Assembly: GCA_031289315.1 (NCBI GenBank)
Contig: JAITPR010000023.1
Span: 1 to 40,812 of the forward strand
Source of the DNA: Clostridiaceae bacterium
GTDB lineage: Bacteria > Bacillota > Clostridia > Christensenellales > CAG-917
DNA length: 40,812 nucleotides
Reading direction: 5' to 3'
In this document: one piece after another, positions 1 through 7,016 of the stretch
Position numbering within the stretch: position 1 is the first letter of the stretch
Layout: each line of letters starts with the position of its first letter
Program-made: the position numbers and the translations under genes
The notes under the pieces: generated by a model
Seen by the model: the letters and a program-made list of their open reading frames with translations, nothing else
What the model was told of the DNA's origin: nothing
Database searches by the model: none

Positions 1-1
1 C

Positions 2-370
2 GTTGGAAACGAGAAATGTCCAGCTACGACGGATTATGTATTCTTGTTGAATTCGGAGGAGGCGGGGCTTTATTTTGAGAAAAGCAGACGCACCGCCGAT
101 GACAAATACGTATGGAACCCGTCACGGCAAGCAATAGGAACCGAATATGCGGTAGGGCGCAAATTGTATCAAAATAAAGGCGTGTATAATGAGAAGACAT
201 ATGCTGAAATTAAGGGTAAATCATTGTGGTGGCTAAGGAACCGTGGCGGCGGTGGTGGGCGCTTTGCGGCGTTCGTTCACACCTTCGGGAACATCTACTC
301 CGGCAACGACTACGGCGGCGTAGACCGCGGCTATTACGGCGTGCGCCCTTGCGTTCGCGTGCGGTTTTAA
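2..370 (+). CDS. DUF6273-type protein, C-terminal part (partial)
   Basis: The reading frame is open from base 2, so the gene begins upstream of the window and only its last 122 residues are visible. An internal TTG at 44 is not a convincing start. The segment has the typical DUF6273 layout: an FLLNSEEA-like stretch, a region rich in R, Y and N, then WWLRNRGG and a closing GVRPCVRVRF. Such domains occur in secreted or surface proteins of gut Clostridia and have a C-type-lectin or formylglycine-enzyme-like look. The C-terminal 40 residues contain a run of five glycines and many Asn, Tyr and Asp codons ending in C. The function of the whole protein cannot be judged from this end. A repeat-rich gap follows at once. 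Confidence 0.6.
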   Translation, partial: VGNEKCPATTDYVFLLNSEEAGLYFEKSRRTADDKYVWNPSRQAIGTEYAVGRKLYQNKGVYNEKTYAEIKGKSLWWLRNRGGGGGRFAAFVHTFGNIYSGNDYGGVDRGYYGVRPCVRVRF

Positions 371-379
371 TCTAGACCG

Positions 380-815
380 CGAACGGTATCCGCATTGGAG
401 GTGGCGAATGCCGCCGACCTTGTACAGCTTTATGCGCGTTGCATGGGATTGTGACGCAAGAGTGTAGGCACCCATTCCGGGGACCTTTCCCTCGCCTCTC
501 TGCACTTATCTCCGCTAACGCTCCGATAAGTGAGTAAATTGCATTCGCAATTTAGCGGCTCGGTTCGACTTCGTTTCACTCCGCTCAAGGTGACAATCTA
601 AATAACCCGCTCCCATTGGTGACACGTCGAGAATAAGTTCTGCACTCTGCGTTTCACTCCGCTCAAGGTGACAGTCTACGCGAAATACGGTTCCGACTCA
701 AGGTGACAACAGGCGCGAAACTCAACGCGTACACAATGACAGTCTGCGCGGAATTTATGCCATGCGCTCAAGGTGACAGTCTACGCGAAATACGGTTCCG
801 CTCAAGGTGACACAA
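380..815. repeat. Family 1 intergenic repeat cluster (left end)
   Basis: The gap between the DUF6273 gene and uvrC holds no convincing gene. Bases 390-490 are close to the reverse complement of 40590-40690 (shared stretches include CCGACCTTGTACAGCTTTAT and TGACGCAAGAGT). Bases 575-815 carry repeated copies of the core CTCAAGGTGACA (near 584, 662, 698, 767 and 801), with spacers such as GTCTACGCGAAATACGGTTCC occurring twice. The pattern resembles the widespread palindromic intergenic repeats that give spurious HSERSEE-like small ORFs. The 90-residue minus-strand ORF here is such a by-product. Confidence 0.8.
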
Positions 816-880
816 GGTTATATGCGGAAAAACACTTTTTTCAAAGCAAGCGAGGCGTGATTGCCGTACGCCAAAAAAAG

Positions 881-909
881 TATGCAAGTTTTTAATATGG
901 TGTTATAAT
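881..909 (+). promoter_or_regulatory. Promoter of uvrC
   Basis: TATGCA at 881-886 and TATAAT at 904-909 are separated by 17 bases. The predicted transcription start (about 916-917) coincides with the GTG start codon of uvrC, and no Shine-Dalgarno sequence lies between them, so the mRNA may be leaderless. Confidence 0.55.
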
Positions 910-916
910 ATAATTC

Positions 917-2782
917 GTGGATATTTACGAGAAGCTAAAGGATTTGCCGTCGAAGCCGGGCGTTTATATGATGCTTGACGAGAACGGAGAAATAATTTAC
1001 GTAGGCAAGGCGAAGTCGTTAAAGAATAGGGTTCGCCAGTATTTTCATTCCGGCAGTAAGGATTTAAAGACCATGACAATGGTATCGCGGATACGTGATT
1101 TCCGTTATATCATTGCGGCAAGCGAGGTGGACGCGCTTGTTTTAGAAAACAATCTCATCAAGAAGCACGTTCCTAAATACAACATACTTTTAAAGGACGA
1201 CAAGAGTTATCCGTTCATCAAAATAAACCTGAAGGACACCTATCCGCGCATAGATATAACGCGCAACTTGAGAAAGGACGGCGCCAAATATTTCGGACCG
1301 TACATGCAGGGGATAAGCGCTAAGGAGCTTACCGAGCTTATACAATCGGCGTATCCGGTGCGGTCATGCAAGGAAAATTTGGACAAGAAACGCCCAAAAC
1401 GACCCTGCCTTAATTACCACATAGGGCGGTGCGCGGCACCCTGTACGGAGCGTATTTCCGCGGAGGACTACCGCGTGATAATCGAAAACGTCATTTCGTT
1501 TTTGAAGGGCAACGACAAAAACATAGAGGCGGTATTGACGGAAAAGATGAAGCGGTTTGCGGCGGAGTATAATTTTGAGCTTGCAATGCAATACCGCGAC
1601 CGGCTTAAAACACTGGATAAGATTGTGAGAAAACAGATTGCCGCGCTTCCGCAGGACTTCAATTTAGACGTATTCGCGGAGGTGTCGGACGGTGTAAACG
1701 GCGCGGTAAGCACGATAATAGTACGCGGCGGCAAGATTGTAGGCGGAGAGAATTGTTCGTGGGAAAGCGGCTTTGAAAGCCAAATAGGCTCGTTTATCAG
1801 CCAATATTATTCGATAAACGCATTGTTATGCGACGAGGTGGTGACGGGCGAAACTCCGGAGGCGGAGGTTTTAAACGAGTTTTTATCGGAGAAGGCGGGG
1901 CGGAAAATAAGCCTTGTCTTCCCGAAACAGGGAGTTCGCAAGCAGCTGTTGGAGATGGCGGAGAACAACGCGCTTGACTACCTTTCGAATTCTAAGGTTC
2001 GTAGCGACCGCACTTACGACAGAACGACCGGCGCGGTAAAACAACTTGCGGAGTTGCTCAAATTGCCGGTTTTGCCCATGCGGATAGAGGCTTACGACAT
2101 ATCGCACATATCCGGCACGGACAAGGTGGCAAGTATGACGGTGTTCAAGGGCGGCGCGCCTGCGCGCAAGCACTACCGCAAATTCAAGATTAAAACCGTG
2201 CAAGGCTCAAACGATTTCATGTGTATGAAGGAGGTGCTTACGCGGCGGCTCAATAGATTGAACGACGCGGAGCAGGAGGACGAAAGCTTTATCGAAACGC
2301 CCGACCTGTTGCTTATAGACGGCGGCAAGGGACAGCTTTCTTTTGTGAGGCAGGCAATGGAGGAGTGCGGACGTACGGACATTGCGGTGCTTGCGCTTGC
2401 CAAGCGGGAGGAAGAGGTTTTTTTGGATAAGGAACCGATAATTCTCCCCGAAAACAGCCTTGCCTTACAGCTTTTGCAGCGCGTTCGCGACGAAGCGCAC
2501 CGTTTTGCGGTTACCTTTCACCGCGACCTTAGGAACAAGCGCATGCAGATGACGGAGCTTACAAAAATTGAGGGACTGGGCGATAGGCGCGCGACGGCGC
2601 TATTGGCACAGTTCAAGTCGACGGCAAAGATAAAGGAAGCCTCCGCGGAGGAAATTGCCGGGGTAAAGGGGATTTCCTTAGCGCTTGCAGAAAAGATTTT
2701 CGGGTACTTTCACGGCTCTTCAAGCACGAAAACTTCGGACGCAGAGGCGGACGAAACCGATAGCGATAATGTGCCGGATTAA
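917..2782 (+). CDS. uvrC: UvrABC excinuclease subunit C
   Basis: UvrC makes the 3' and 5' incisions beside a DNA lesion marked by UvrA and UvrB in nucleotide excision repair. The 621-residue product has the normal length and all the domains: an N-terminal GIY-YIG nuclease (residues about 11-90, with KPGVYMMLD and IYVGKAKSLKNRV), the Cys-containing linker near 150-180, a UVR helix pair that contacts UvrB (about 195-235), the RNase H-like C nuclease with YDISHISG and LLLIDGGKGQL (about 390-480), and two helix-hairpin-helix motifs at the end (IEGLGDRRATALL and VKGISLALAEKI). The GTG start is fixed by homology, since the protein begins MDIYEKLKDLPSKPGVY. No ribosome binding site is seen and a TATAAT box ends 7 bases upstream. 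The HAD phosphatase gene follows after 142 bases. Confidence 0.97.
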   Translation: MDIYEKLKDLPSKPGVYMMLDENGEIIYVGKAKSLKNRVRQYFHSGSKDLKTMTMVSRIRDFRYIIAASEVDALVLENNLIKKHVPKYNILLKDDKSYPFIKINLKDTYPRIDITRNLRKDGAKYFGPYMQGISAKELTELIQSAYPVRSCKENLDKKRPKRPCLNYHIGRCAAPCTERISAEDYRVIIENVISFLKGNDKNIEAVLTEKMKRFAAEYNFELAMQYRDRLKTLDKIVRKQIAALPQDFNLDVFAEVSDGVNGAVSTIIVRGGKIVGGENCSWESGFESQIGSFISQYYSINALLCDEVVTGETPEAEVLNEFLSEKAGRKISLVFPKQGVRKQLLEMAENNALDYLSNSKVRSDRTYDRTTGAVKQLAELLKLPVLPMRIEAYDISHISGTDKVASMTVFKGGAPARKHYRKFKIKTVQGSNDFMCMKEVLTRRLNRLNDAEQEDESFIETPDLLLIDGGKGQLSFVRQAMEECGRTDIAVLALAKREEEVFLDKEPIILPENSLALQLLQRVRDEAHRFAVTFHRDLRNKRMQMTELTKIEGLGDRRATALLAQFKSTAKIKEASAEEIAGVKGISLALAEKIFGYFHGSSSTKTSDAEADETDSDNVPD

Positions 2783-2828
2783 GCGCGATTATGAAATACA
2801 CATACCAAACCAAAAAAACGGTTTGAAC

Positions 2829-2899
2829 CAATGGTGTGTTGACAACAGTGGTTTTGAGAAATTTTTTTCACTGAACCTACCGCGAACTGCCTACACGCT
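2829..2899. repeat. Family 2 palindromic element, degenerate copy
   Basis: The left arm GGTGTGTTGACAACAGTGG and right arm ACCGCGAACTGCCTACACGC match, imperfectly, the family 2 arms GGTGTGGACAAT-CGCGG and CCGCGAATTGTCCACGCC seen elsewhere in the window. Just before it, CAAACC/GGTTTG around an A-rich loop (about 2805-2825) could be a weak terminator for uvrC. Confidence 0.45.
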
Positions 2900-2924
2900 C
2901 CTAAAAGAGGTAACAAGATATAAT

Positions 2925-3755
2925 ATGGAAATTAAACTCATAGCATCCGATTTTGACGGAACAATTTTTACCGGCGATTACGTCGATTCCACGCATCCGT
3001 ACGGCGCGATAAGTCCGCGTACGCAACACGCCATAGACGAATTTAAAAGCCGGGGCGGCAAGTTTGTCCTTTGCACCGGCAGAATGTTCAAGTCCATTAT
3101 ACCGTTTGCGCAGGATATGAAATTAGATGGTGAGATTGTGGCGCAGCAAGGCGCGGGAACCTACGATATGGCGACCTTGCAACCCGTTGCGCGCGTCATG
3201 ATACCGCCCGATTTACTGACGGAGTTTTTGGAAATTGCGGAGAAGGATGCGTGGTGCCAGATATACGACGACGAGCGGTATTATATAGAACGCAAGAACT
3301 GCCATTCGACGAAGTACGCAAAGTATACGCACGTTAACCCGACGGTCGTGGATATGCCGCTTTCGGAGTTCGTGCGGCGGGAAAACAGACCGTTTTATAA
3401 GGTCTACGCGTCGATAGAGGGCAAGGCTAAGGACAGACTGGCGGCTGTTTGCCAGGAACGGTTTAACGGCAGATTGCTTGTGTCCTCCAGCCAAAAAAGC
3501 AATATCGAAGCCGTTTCCGCGCTCACATCGAAGAGCAAGGCGTTGGATGCGATAGCAAAGCGTTACGGTATAACCCGCAAACACATTTTGGCGTTCGGCG
3601 ATGCGTTGAACGATTTGGACATGATAGAGTATGCCGGTACCGGCGTAGCGGTAGCCGACGCCGACCCAGTGCTTTTTGAAACCGCCGACATAGTGACCGA
3701 CAAGGCGTGTGACGACGGTGTGGCGCGGATAATAGAGGAGCTTTGCCTAAAATAA
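2925..3755 (+). CDS. Cof-type HAD-family sugar-phosphate phosphatase
   Basis: This is a haloacid-dehalogenase phosphatase of the Cof/YidA class (cap type C2), cytosolic, expected to act on small phosphorylated metabolites; the substrate cannot be read from the sequence. The 276-residue product has motif I DFDGT near residue 9 (nucleophile Asp), motif II with Thr in LCTGR, the motif III Lys in SKSKALDAIAKRYG, and motif IV GDALNDLDMIEYAG. The frame runs upstream into uvrC, but homology supports starting at the ATG of MEIKLIASDFDGT. An AAGAGG at 2905-2910 lies 14 bases upstream, which is rather far, and a TATAAT hexamer directly abuts the ATG. Confidence 0.93.
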   Translation: MEIKLIASDFDGTIFTGDYVDSTHPYGAISPRTQHAIDEFKSRGGKFVLCTGRMFKSIIPFAQDMKLDGEIVAQQGAGTYDMATLQPVARVMIPPDLLTEFLEIAEKDAWCQIYDDERYYIERKNCHSTKYAKYTHVNPTVVDMPLSEFVRRENRPFYKVYASIEGKAKDRLAAVCQERFNGRLLVSSSQKSNIEAVSALTSKSKALDAIAKRYGITRKHILAFGDALNDLDMIEYAGTGVAVADADPVLFETADIVTDKACDDGVARIIEELCLK

Positions 3756-3802
3756 ATTTTTTTGCCGCGGGCGGAATTTAATGCGAGGGCTTCGCCGTAG
3801 AC

Positions 3803-3848
3803 GAAAATATTTTGTCACCGCGATGTCCATGCCCGAATTGTCGACACC
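3803..3848. repeat. Family 2 element fragment in the HAD-murB gap
   Basis: GAAAATATTTTGTCACCGCG (3803-3822) followed by CGAATTGTCGACACC (3834-3848) repeats the right half of the element at 25728-25760. The rest of the 191-base gap (3756-3946) contains the further degenerate strings GGTTCACCGTGAATGGCTCACACCC and no gene; the 64-residue ORF across it is made of repeat sequence. Confidence 0.6.
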
Positions 3849-3946
3849 CGAATGGTTCACCGTGAATGGCTCACACCCGTATGGATACGGACGCTTGACG
3901 TACGTGGATTTTTCACCGCGCGGAATTTTCGAACATATTATGTTCC

Positions 3947-4795
3947 GTGACAATAGACGGAATTTGCAAGGTTGAGAAAGAAGTATATTCAAGGCGTGTC
4001 ACGCCCTTTGCCGGCGGCGTTATAGGCGAGCTTTACTTACCGTCCTCCGTTGAGGAAGCGGCGCGGTTGCTTGCGGCTTTTTGTGAAGAAGCGGCGGATT
4101 TTTCCGTATTGGGCGGAGGCAAAAACACGTTGATAGCGGGGCGGGTGAGCCGCGCCGTATGCTTAAAAAAAATGAACGCCGTCAGCGTCGACGGCAATTT
4201 TGTGACGGCTTACGCCGGCGCGCCGTTGTCATCCGTAGTCTGTGCCGCATACGAAAATTCCTTGACCGGAACGGAAGCGTTGTTCGGAATTCCCGGCTTA
4301 ACCGGCGGCGCGGTTTGTATGAACGCCGGCGCGTTCGGGACGGAAACCGGAGATTTAATTGAAAGTATCGACATATTAACAGACGATTCGGTAATTACGC
4401 TCAAGCCGGAGTTCTCATACCGCAACTGTGTTTTTCCGTCTGGTATTATAATTTCCGCACGGTTTTCCCTTGCGCCCGGTAACCGCGCCGACATAAAAGC
4501 ACGCATGAATTATATCGCCGCCGAACGCCGGAAAAAACATCCGCAAGAGCCGTCGTTGGGCAGCGTATGGAAAGCCGTCGGTTCCGTACCCGCAGCGGTA
4601 CATATCGAAAAATTATCGCTTAAGGGTCTGCGCGTAGGCGGCGCCGTTCTTTCGCCTAAACACTGCAATTTTATAATTAATACCGGTACCGCCACCGCCG
4701 CCGACTACATCAAGCTGATGGAGAGCGTCGAAGCCGCCGCATACGAAAAACTCGGTATCACACTGAAGCGCGAAGTGAGAATTTTATACGAATAG
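3947..4795 (+). CDS. murB: UDP-N-acetylenolpyruvoylglucosamine reductase (divergent)
   Basis: MurB is the cytosolic FAD/NADPH enzyme that reduces enolpyruvyl-UDP-GlcNAc to UDP-MurNAc in peptidoglycan synthesis. The 282-residue product has the FAD-binding part (VLGGGKNTLI at about 63-72, then FGIPGLTGGAVCMNAGAFG), an Arg in FSYRNCVF (residue 159), the catalytic Ser in PSLGSVWK (residue 206) and the final LKREVRI with the proton-relay Glu. It is short and drifted: the usual GGGSN is GGGKN, and the N-terminal TxxxGG segment is poorly conserved. The GTG start is the first in frame; no Shine-Dalgarno is visible, and TATTAT at 3936-3941 lies within a 15-base palindrome (GAACATATTATGTTC, 3931-3945) just before it. 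The identification is firm; full activity is not proven. Confidence 0.88.
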   Translation: MTIDGICKVEKEVYSRRVTPFAGGVIGELYLPSSVEEAARLLAAFCEEAADFSVLGGGKNTLIAGRVSRAVCLKKMNAVSVDGNFVTAYAGAPLSSVVCAAYENSLTGTEALFGIPGLTGGAVCMNAGAFGTETGDLIESIDILTDDSVITLKPEFSYRNCVFPSGIIISARFSLAPGNRADIKARMNYIAAERRKKHPQEPSLGSVWKAVGSVPAAVHIEKLSLKGLRVGGAVLSPKHCNFIINTGTATAADYIKLMESVEAAAYEKLGITLKREVRILYE

Positions 4796-4854
4796 ATTTT
4801 TCCCCGGACGGCAAATGCAAAGCCTTTTCCGTTAAAACCGCTTAGTTTTCCCTT

Positions 4855-4953
4855 CGTTTTCCCTAAAAAATAGCGCTAAAATTCTTTGAAAACGGATTCT
4901 TTTTTTCCTGCGTTTTCCCTAAAAAATATACCGAAAAGTCTTTGAAAAATGCC
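4855..4953. repeat. Tandem 56-bp duplication in the murB-PHP gap
   Basis: CGTTTTCCCTAAAAAATA occurs at 4855 and 4911, and each copy is followed about 30 bases on by CTTTGAAAA. The second copy supplies the -35 region of the next promoter; the first has the -35-like TTTGAAAA but no matching -10. Confidence 0.75.
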
Positions 4954-4969
4954 GCGCGCGTGATATAAT
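4942..4969 (+). promoter_or_regulatory. Promoter of the PHP-whiA-dnaE group
   Basis: TTGAAA at 4942-4947 and TATAAT at 4964-4969 are separated by 16 bases, with an extended TGA before the -10. It lies about 45 bases upstream of the PHP gene start. Confidence 0.7.
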
Positions 4970-5013
4970 GATAAAAATGGATATATACCGTTTTTATTAG
5001 GAGAATGTCTTTA

Positions 5014-5724
5014 ATGAAGGTAATTGCGGATTATCATACGCATACATATTACAGCGACGGTCACAACTCGTGCCGCGACATGGTGGCGCGCGCTAAGGAG
5101 CTGGGCTTAGAGGAGTACGCTATAACCGACCACGGATATGCGACCAACCTCTTAGGCTTGTCCAGACGGAGCCGCCTAAGGCAAAAGGAAAAGTTGTTGC
5201 GGTTGGAAGATGAGTTCGGCATACGGGTGCTTAAGGGCATAGAAGCCAATATATTGACGTGGGAAGGGCTGTTGGACCTTCGCGAAGAGGAATTTGAGGA
5301 GTTTGACATCGTGCAATTTGGGTTTCACCGCCCCTTAAATTTTTGGACTACGCGGCAGTTTTTCACCTTCGTTGTGCCGAACTTTTCTAAAAAGGGGCAG
5401 GACATAGAAAAAAATACGCGCGCGCTGATAAACGCCATGGAGCGTTATCCGCTGAAAATAGTGTCGCACCCGAACAACGTGCTTGCGGTGGATACGGTGG
5501 AAATCGCCAAAGCGGCGGTGCGTTTGGGCATACGTTTTGAGTTGAATGAAAAGCATTGGGACGACGTTGTGGACACGCTCAAAGCCGTGTCGGATACCGG
5601 CGTTGGCTTTATTTTGGGCAGTGATTCGCACAGAGCCTCTGCGGTGGCGCAATTTCCCAACGTCTTGCGAATTATAGAGGAAGCGGGGATTCCCGTCGAC
5701 AGAATAAAGGGCTTGAGCGTTTAA
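5014..5724 (+). CDS. PHP-domain phosphoesterase
   Basis: This is a stand-alone PHP (polymerase and histidinol phosphatase) metal-dependent phosphoesterase, presumably cytosolic. Seen in the 236 residues are ADYHTHTYYSDG near the N-terminus (metal-binding HxH), ITDHG, a Glu in KGIEANIL, VSHPNN and the C-terminal LGSDSH. Together these give the His/Asp/Glu ligands of a tri-metal site. The substrate is unknown; relatives include YcdX-like and histidinol-phosphatase-like enzymes. An ATG lies at 5005, but AGGAG (4999-5003) is only one base from it and 10 bases from the ATG at 5014, so the latter is preferred. The gene sits between murB and whiA, as in many Clostridia. Confidence 0.88.
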   Translation: MKVIADYHTHTYYSDGHNSCRDMVARAKELGLEEYAITDHGYATNLLGLSRRSRLRQKEKLLRLEDEFGIRVLKGIEANILTWEGLLDLREEEFEEFDIVQFGFHRPLNFWTTRQFFTFVVPNFSKKGQDIEKNTRALINAMERYPLKIVSHPNNVLAVDTVEIAKAAVRLGIRFELNEKHWDDVVDTLKAVSDTGVGFILGSDSHRASAVAQFPNVLRIIEEAGIPVDRIKGLSV

Positions 5725-5797
5725 TTTTCCGAAAGCGGCGGAAGCCTAAAAAACGCAGCCTTCGGGCGGATAATTTAAAATATTTAAACGGGGCGGA

Positions 5798-6787
5798 ATG
5801 GAAAACTTCAACGAAATCTTCAAAAATGATTTGCTTGCGCGCATGGGCGACGGCGACGGAGCGTGTTCGCGCGCGCGGTTGTCCGCCGCGTTTAAGACGT
5901 CGGGAGCGCTGTCGCTTGAGCGTAAGAGTTTTATTCTTAAGTTTGAGAGTGAGAACCGTGTTTTTATAGAGGCGCTGTCGGAGATTGTAAAAAAGCAATA
6001 CCGTACGCTGTCGGAGGTAACCGAAACGCGCGTAAGAGGGGGGCTTAAAAGCGATGTTCCCGTATACTCCATCAGGATTCCCGCCGCCCAAACGCGTGAA
6101 ATTTTGATTGACGCGGGGTTGATGACGCAGTCCGGCGATGCGCTTGTCTTTTTGGACGGGGGCATAGACCCAAGTGTCGTCGAAACGCGCGCGGCGGCTA
6201 TAGCTTACATATCCACATTATTTATAGGTTGCGGCAGTGTGTCGCTTCCTAAGCTCGGCGCGGAGCCGCAATCGGCTACCGGCGGGGCGTATCACCTTGA
6301 GTTTGTGATAGGCGACGAGCGTTTGGCAAACGACGTGAGGCGGTTGCTGGCAGAGCTTGAGATTGAAGCGAAAATTACGGAGCGCAAAAACAACTACGTG
6401 GTGTACATCAAGGACAGCGAAATCCTAAGCAACTTTTTTGCGCTTTCGGGTTCGGGTGAGTCGGTAATGCGGATACAGGAGATACTGTTGGAGCGCGCGC
6501 TTTTTAAACAGCTTGCGCGCGAAGCTAATTTTTCCACCGCCAACATGGACAAAACCGCTAAGGCTTCGGGTAGGCAGATAGCCGCAATCGAAACTATAGA
6601 GGATACAATAGGCTTAGATGCCATACCGGAGCAACTGCGCGTTGTGGCTAGAATACGTAAGGAAAACCCGTACGCGACCATGGAGGAGATGCTGTTAATG
6701 CTTCCGGACGTGGGCAAGAGCGGGCTTAACCATCGCTTGAGAAAGCTTGTGGCACTTGCCGAAAGGCTGGAAAACGGCGGTAAATAG
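5798..6787 (+). CDS. whiA: WhiA-family DNA-binding protein
   Basis: WhiA is a conserved Gram-positive nucleoid or transcription-associated protein that affects cell division and growth; it has a degenerate homing-endonuclease fold plus a helix-turn-helix. The 329-residue product is of normal length. The N-terminal part (about 1-210) contains the LAGLIDADG-like core (AIAYISTLFIGCGSV and YHLEFVI), and the C-terminal part (about 225-325) holds the WhiA HTH, with ANMDKTAKASGRQIAAIETI, GLDAIPEQLRVVARIRKENP and LPDVGKSGLNHRLRKL. The nearby rapZ and gluP (yvcK) genes often found just upstream in Bacillota are missing. No strong ribosome binding site was found; GGGGCGG lies about 5 bases before the ATG. 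Confidence 0.95.
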   Translation: MENFNEIFKNDLLARMGDGDGACSRARLSAAFKTSGALSLERKSFILKFESENRVFIEALSEIVKKQYRTLSEVTETRVRGGLKSDVPVYSIRIPAAQTREILIDAGLMTQSGDALVFLDGGIDPSVVETRAAAIAYISTLFIGCGSVSLPKLGAEPQSATGGAYHLEFVIGDERLANDVRRLLAELEIEAKITERKNNYVVYIKDSEILSNFFALSGSGESVMRIQEILLERALFKQLAREANFSTANMDKTAKASGRQIAAIETIEDTIGLDAIPEQLRVVARIRKENPYATMEEMLLMLPDVGKSGLNHRLRKLVALAERLENGGK

Positions 6788-6895
6788 AGCCGCTACGACC
6801 GCAAAACGGCGGTAAAATACCAACGGCAAATAAGCTTGTACGACCGCAAAACGGAGGTAGAATACCAACGGCAAATAAACTTGTGTAACCGGAAA
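6771..6895. repeat. 45-bp tandem repeat growing out of the whiA 3' end
   Basis: The last bases of whiA (AAAACGGCGGTAAAT, from 6771) recur as CGACCGCAAAACGGCGGTAAAAT (from 6796) and CGACCGCAAAACGGAGGTAGAAT (from 6841), with the shared continuation ACCAACGGCAAATAA. The period of the last two is 45 bases. A further AAACGGCGGTAAATTGTCGGCGG lies at 6961. No gene is present in the 229-base gap before dnaE. Confidence 0.85.
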
Positions 6896-7000
6896 GCGGC
6901 ACAACCAAGAAGCGGCGGCGGCAAACGTAGCCGGTAAACAAAAAAATATTGATAAATCCGAAACGGCGGTAAATTGTCGGCGGCATAAAAACAGTTCTTT

Positions 7001-7007
7001 AAGGAGG
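7001..7007 (+). promoter_or_regulatory. Ribosome binding site fixing a TTG start of dnaE
   Basis: AAGGAGG lies 9 bases upstream of TTG at 7017. The protein read from this TTG begins directly with the conserved PHP motif FVHLHLHTEYSLLDG, so a TTG start is well supported. Confidence 0.85.
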
Positions 7008-7016
7008 ACTTTTATT

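Noticed and set aside
233..505. 90-residue minus-strand ORF at the left end
   Set aside because: It runs through the antisense of the DUF6273 gene and the family 1 repeat, with repeat-derived amino-acid strings.
380..815. CRISPR array at the left end
   Set aside because: The repeated GGTGACA cores are short, unevenly spaced and joined by similar rather than unique spacers, and no cas gene is present.
3931..3945. LexA box before murB
   Set aside because: The palindrome GAACATATTATGTTC has seven bases between GAAC and GTTC, while the known Bacillus LexA box has four, and murB is not an SOS gene.
6771..6895. CRISPR-like array after whiA
   Set aside because: Only two to three units exist, and the spacer-like parts are themselves repeated, so it is a simple tandem duplication.
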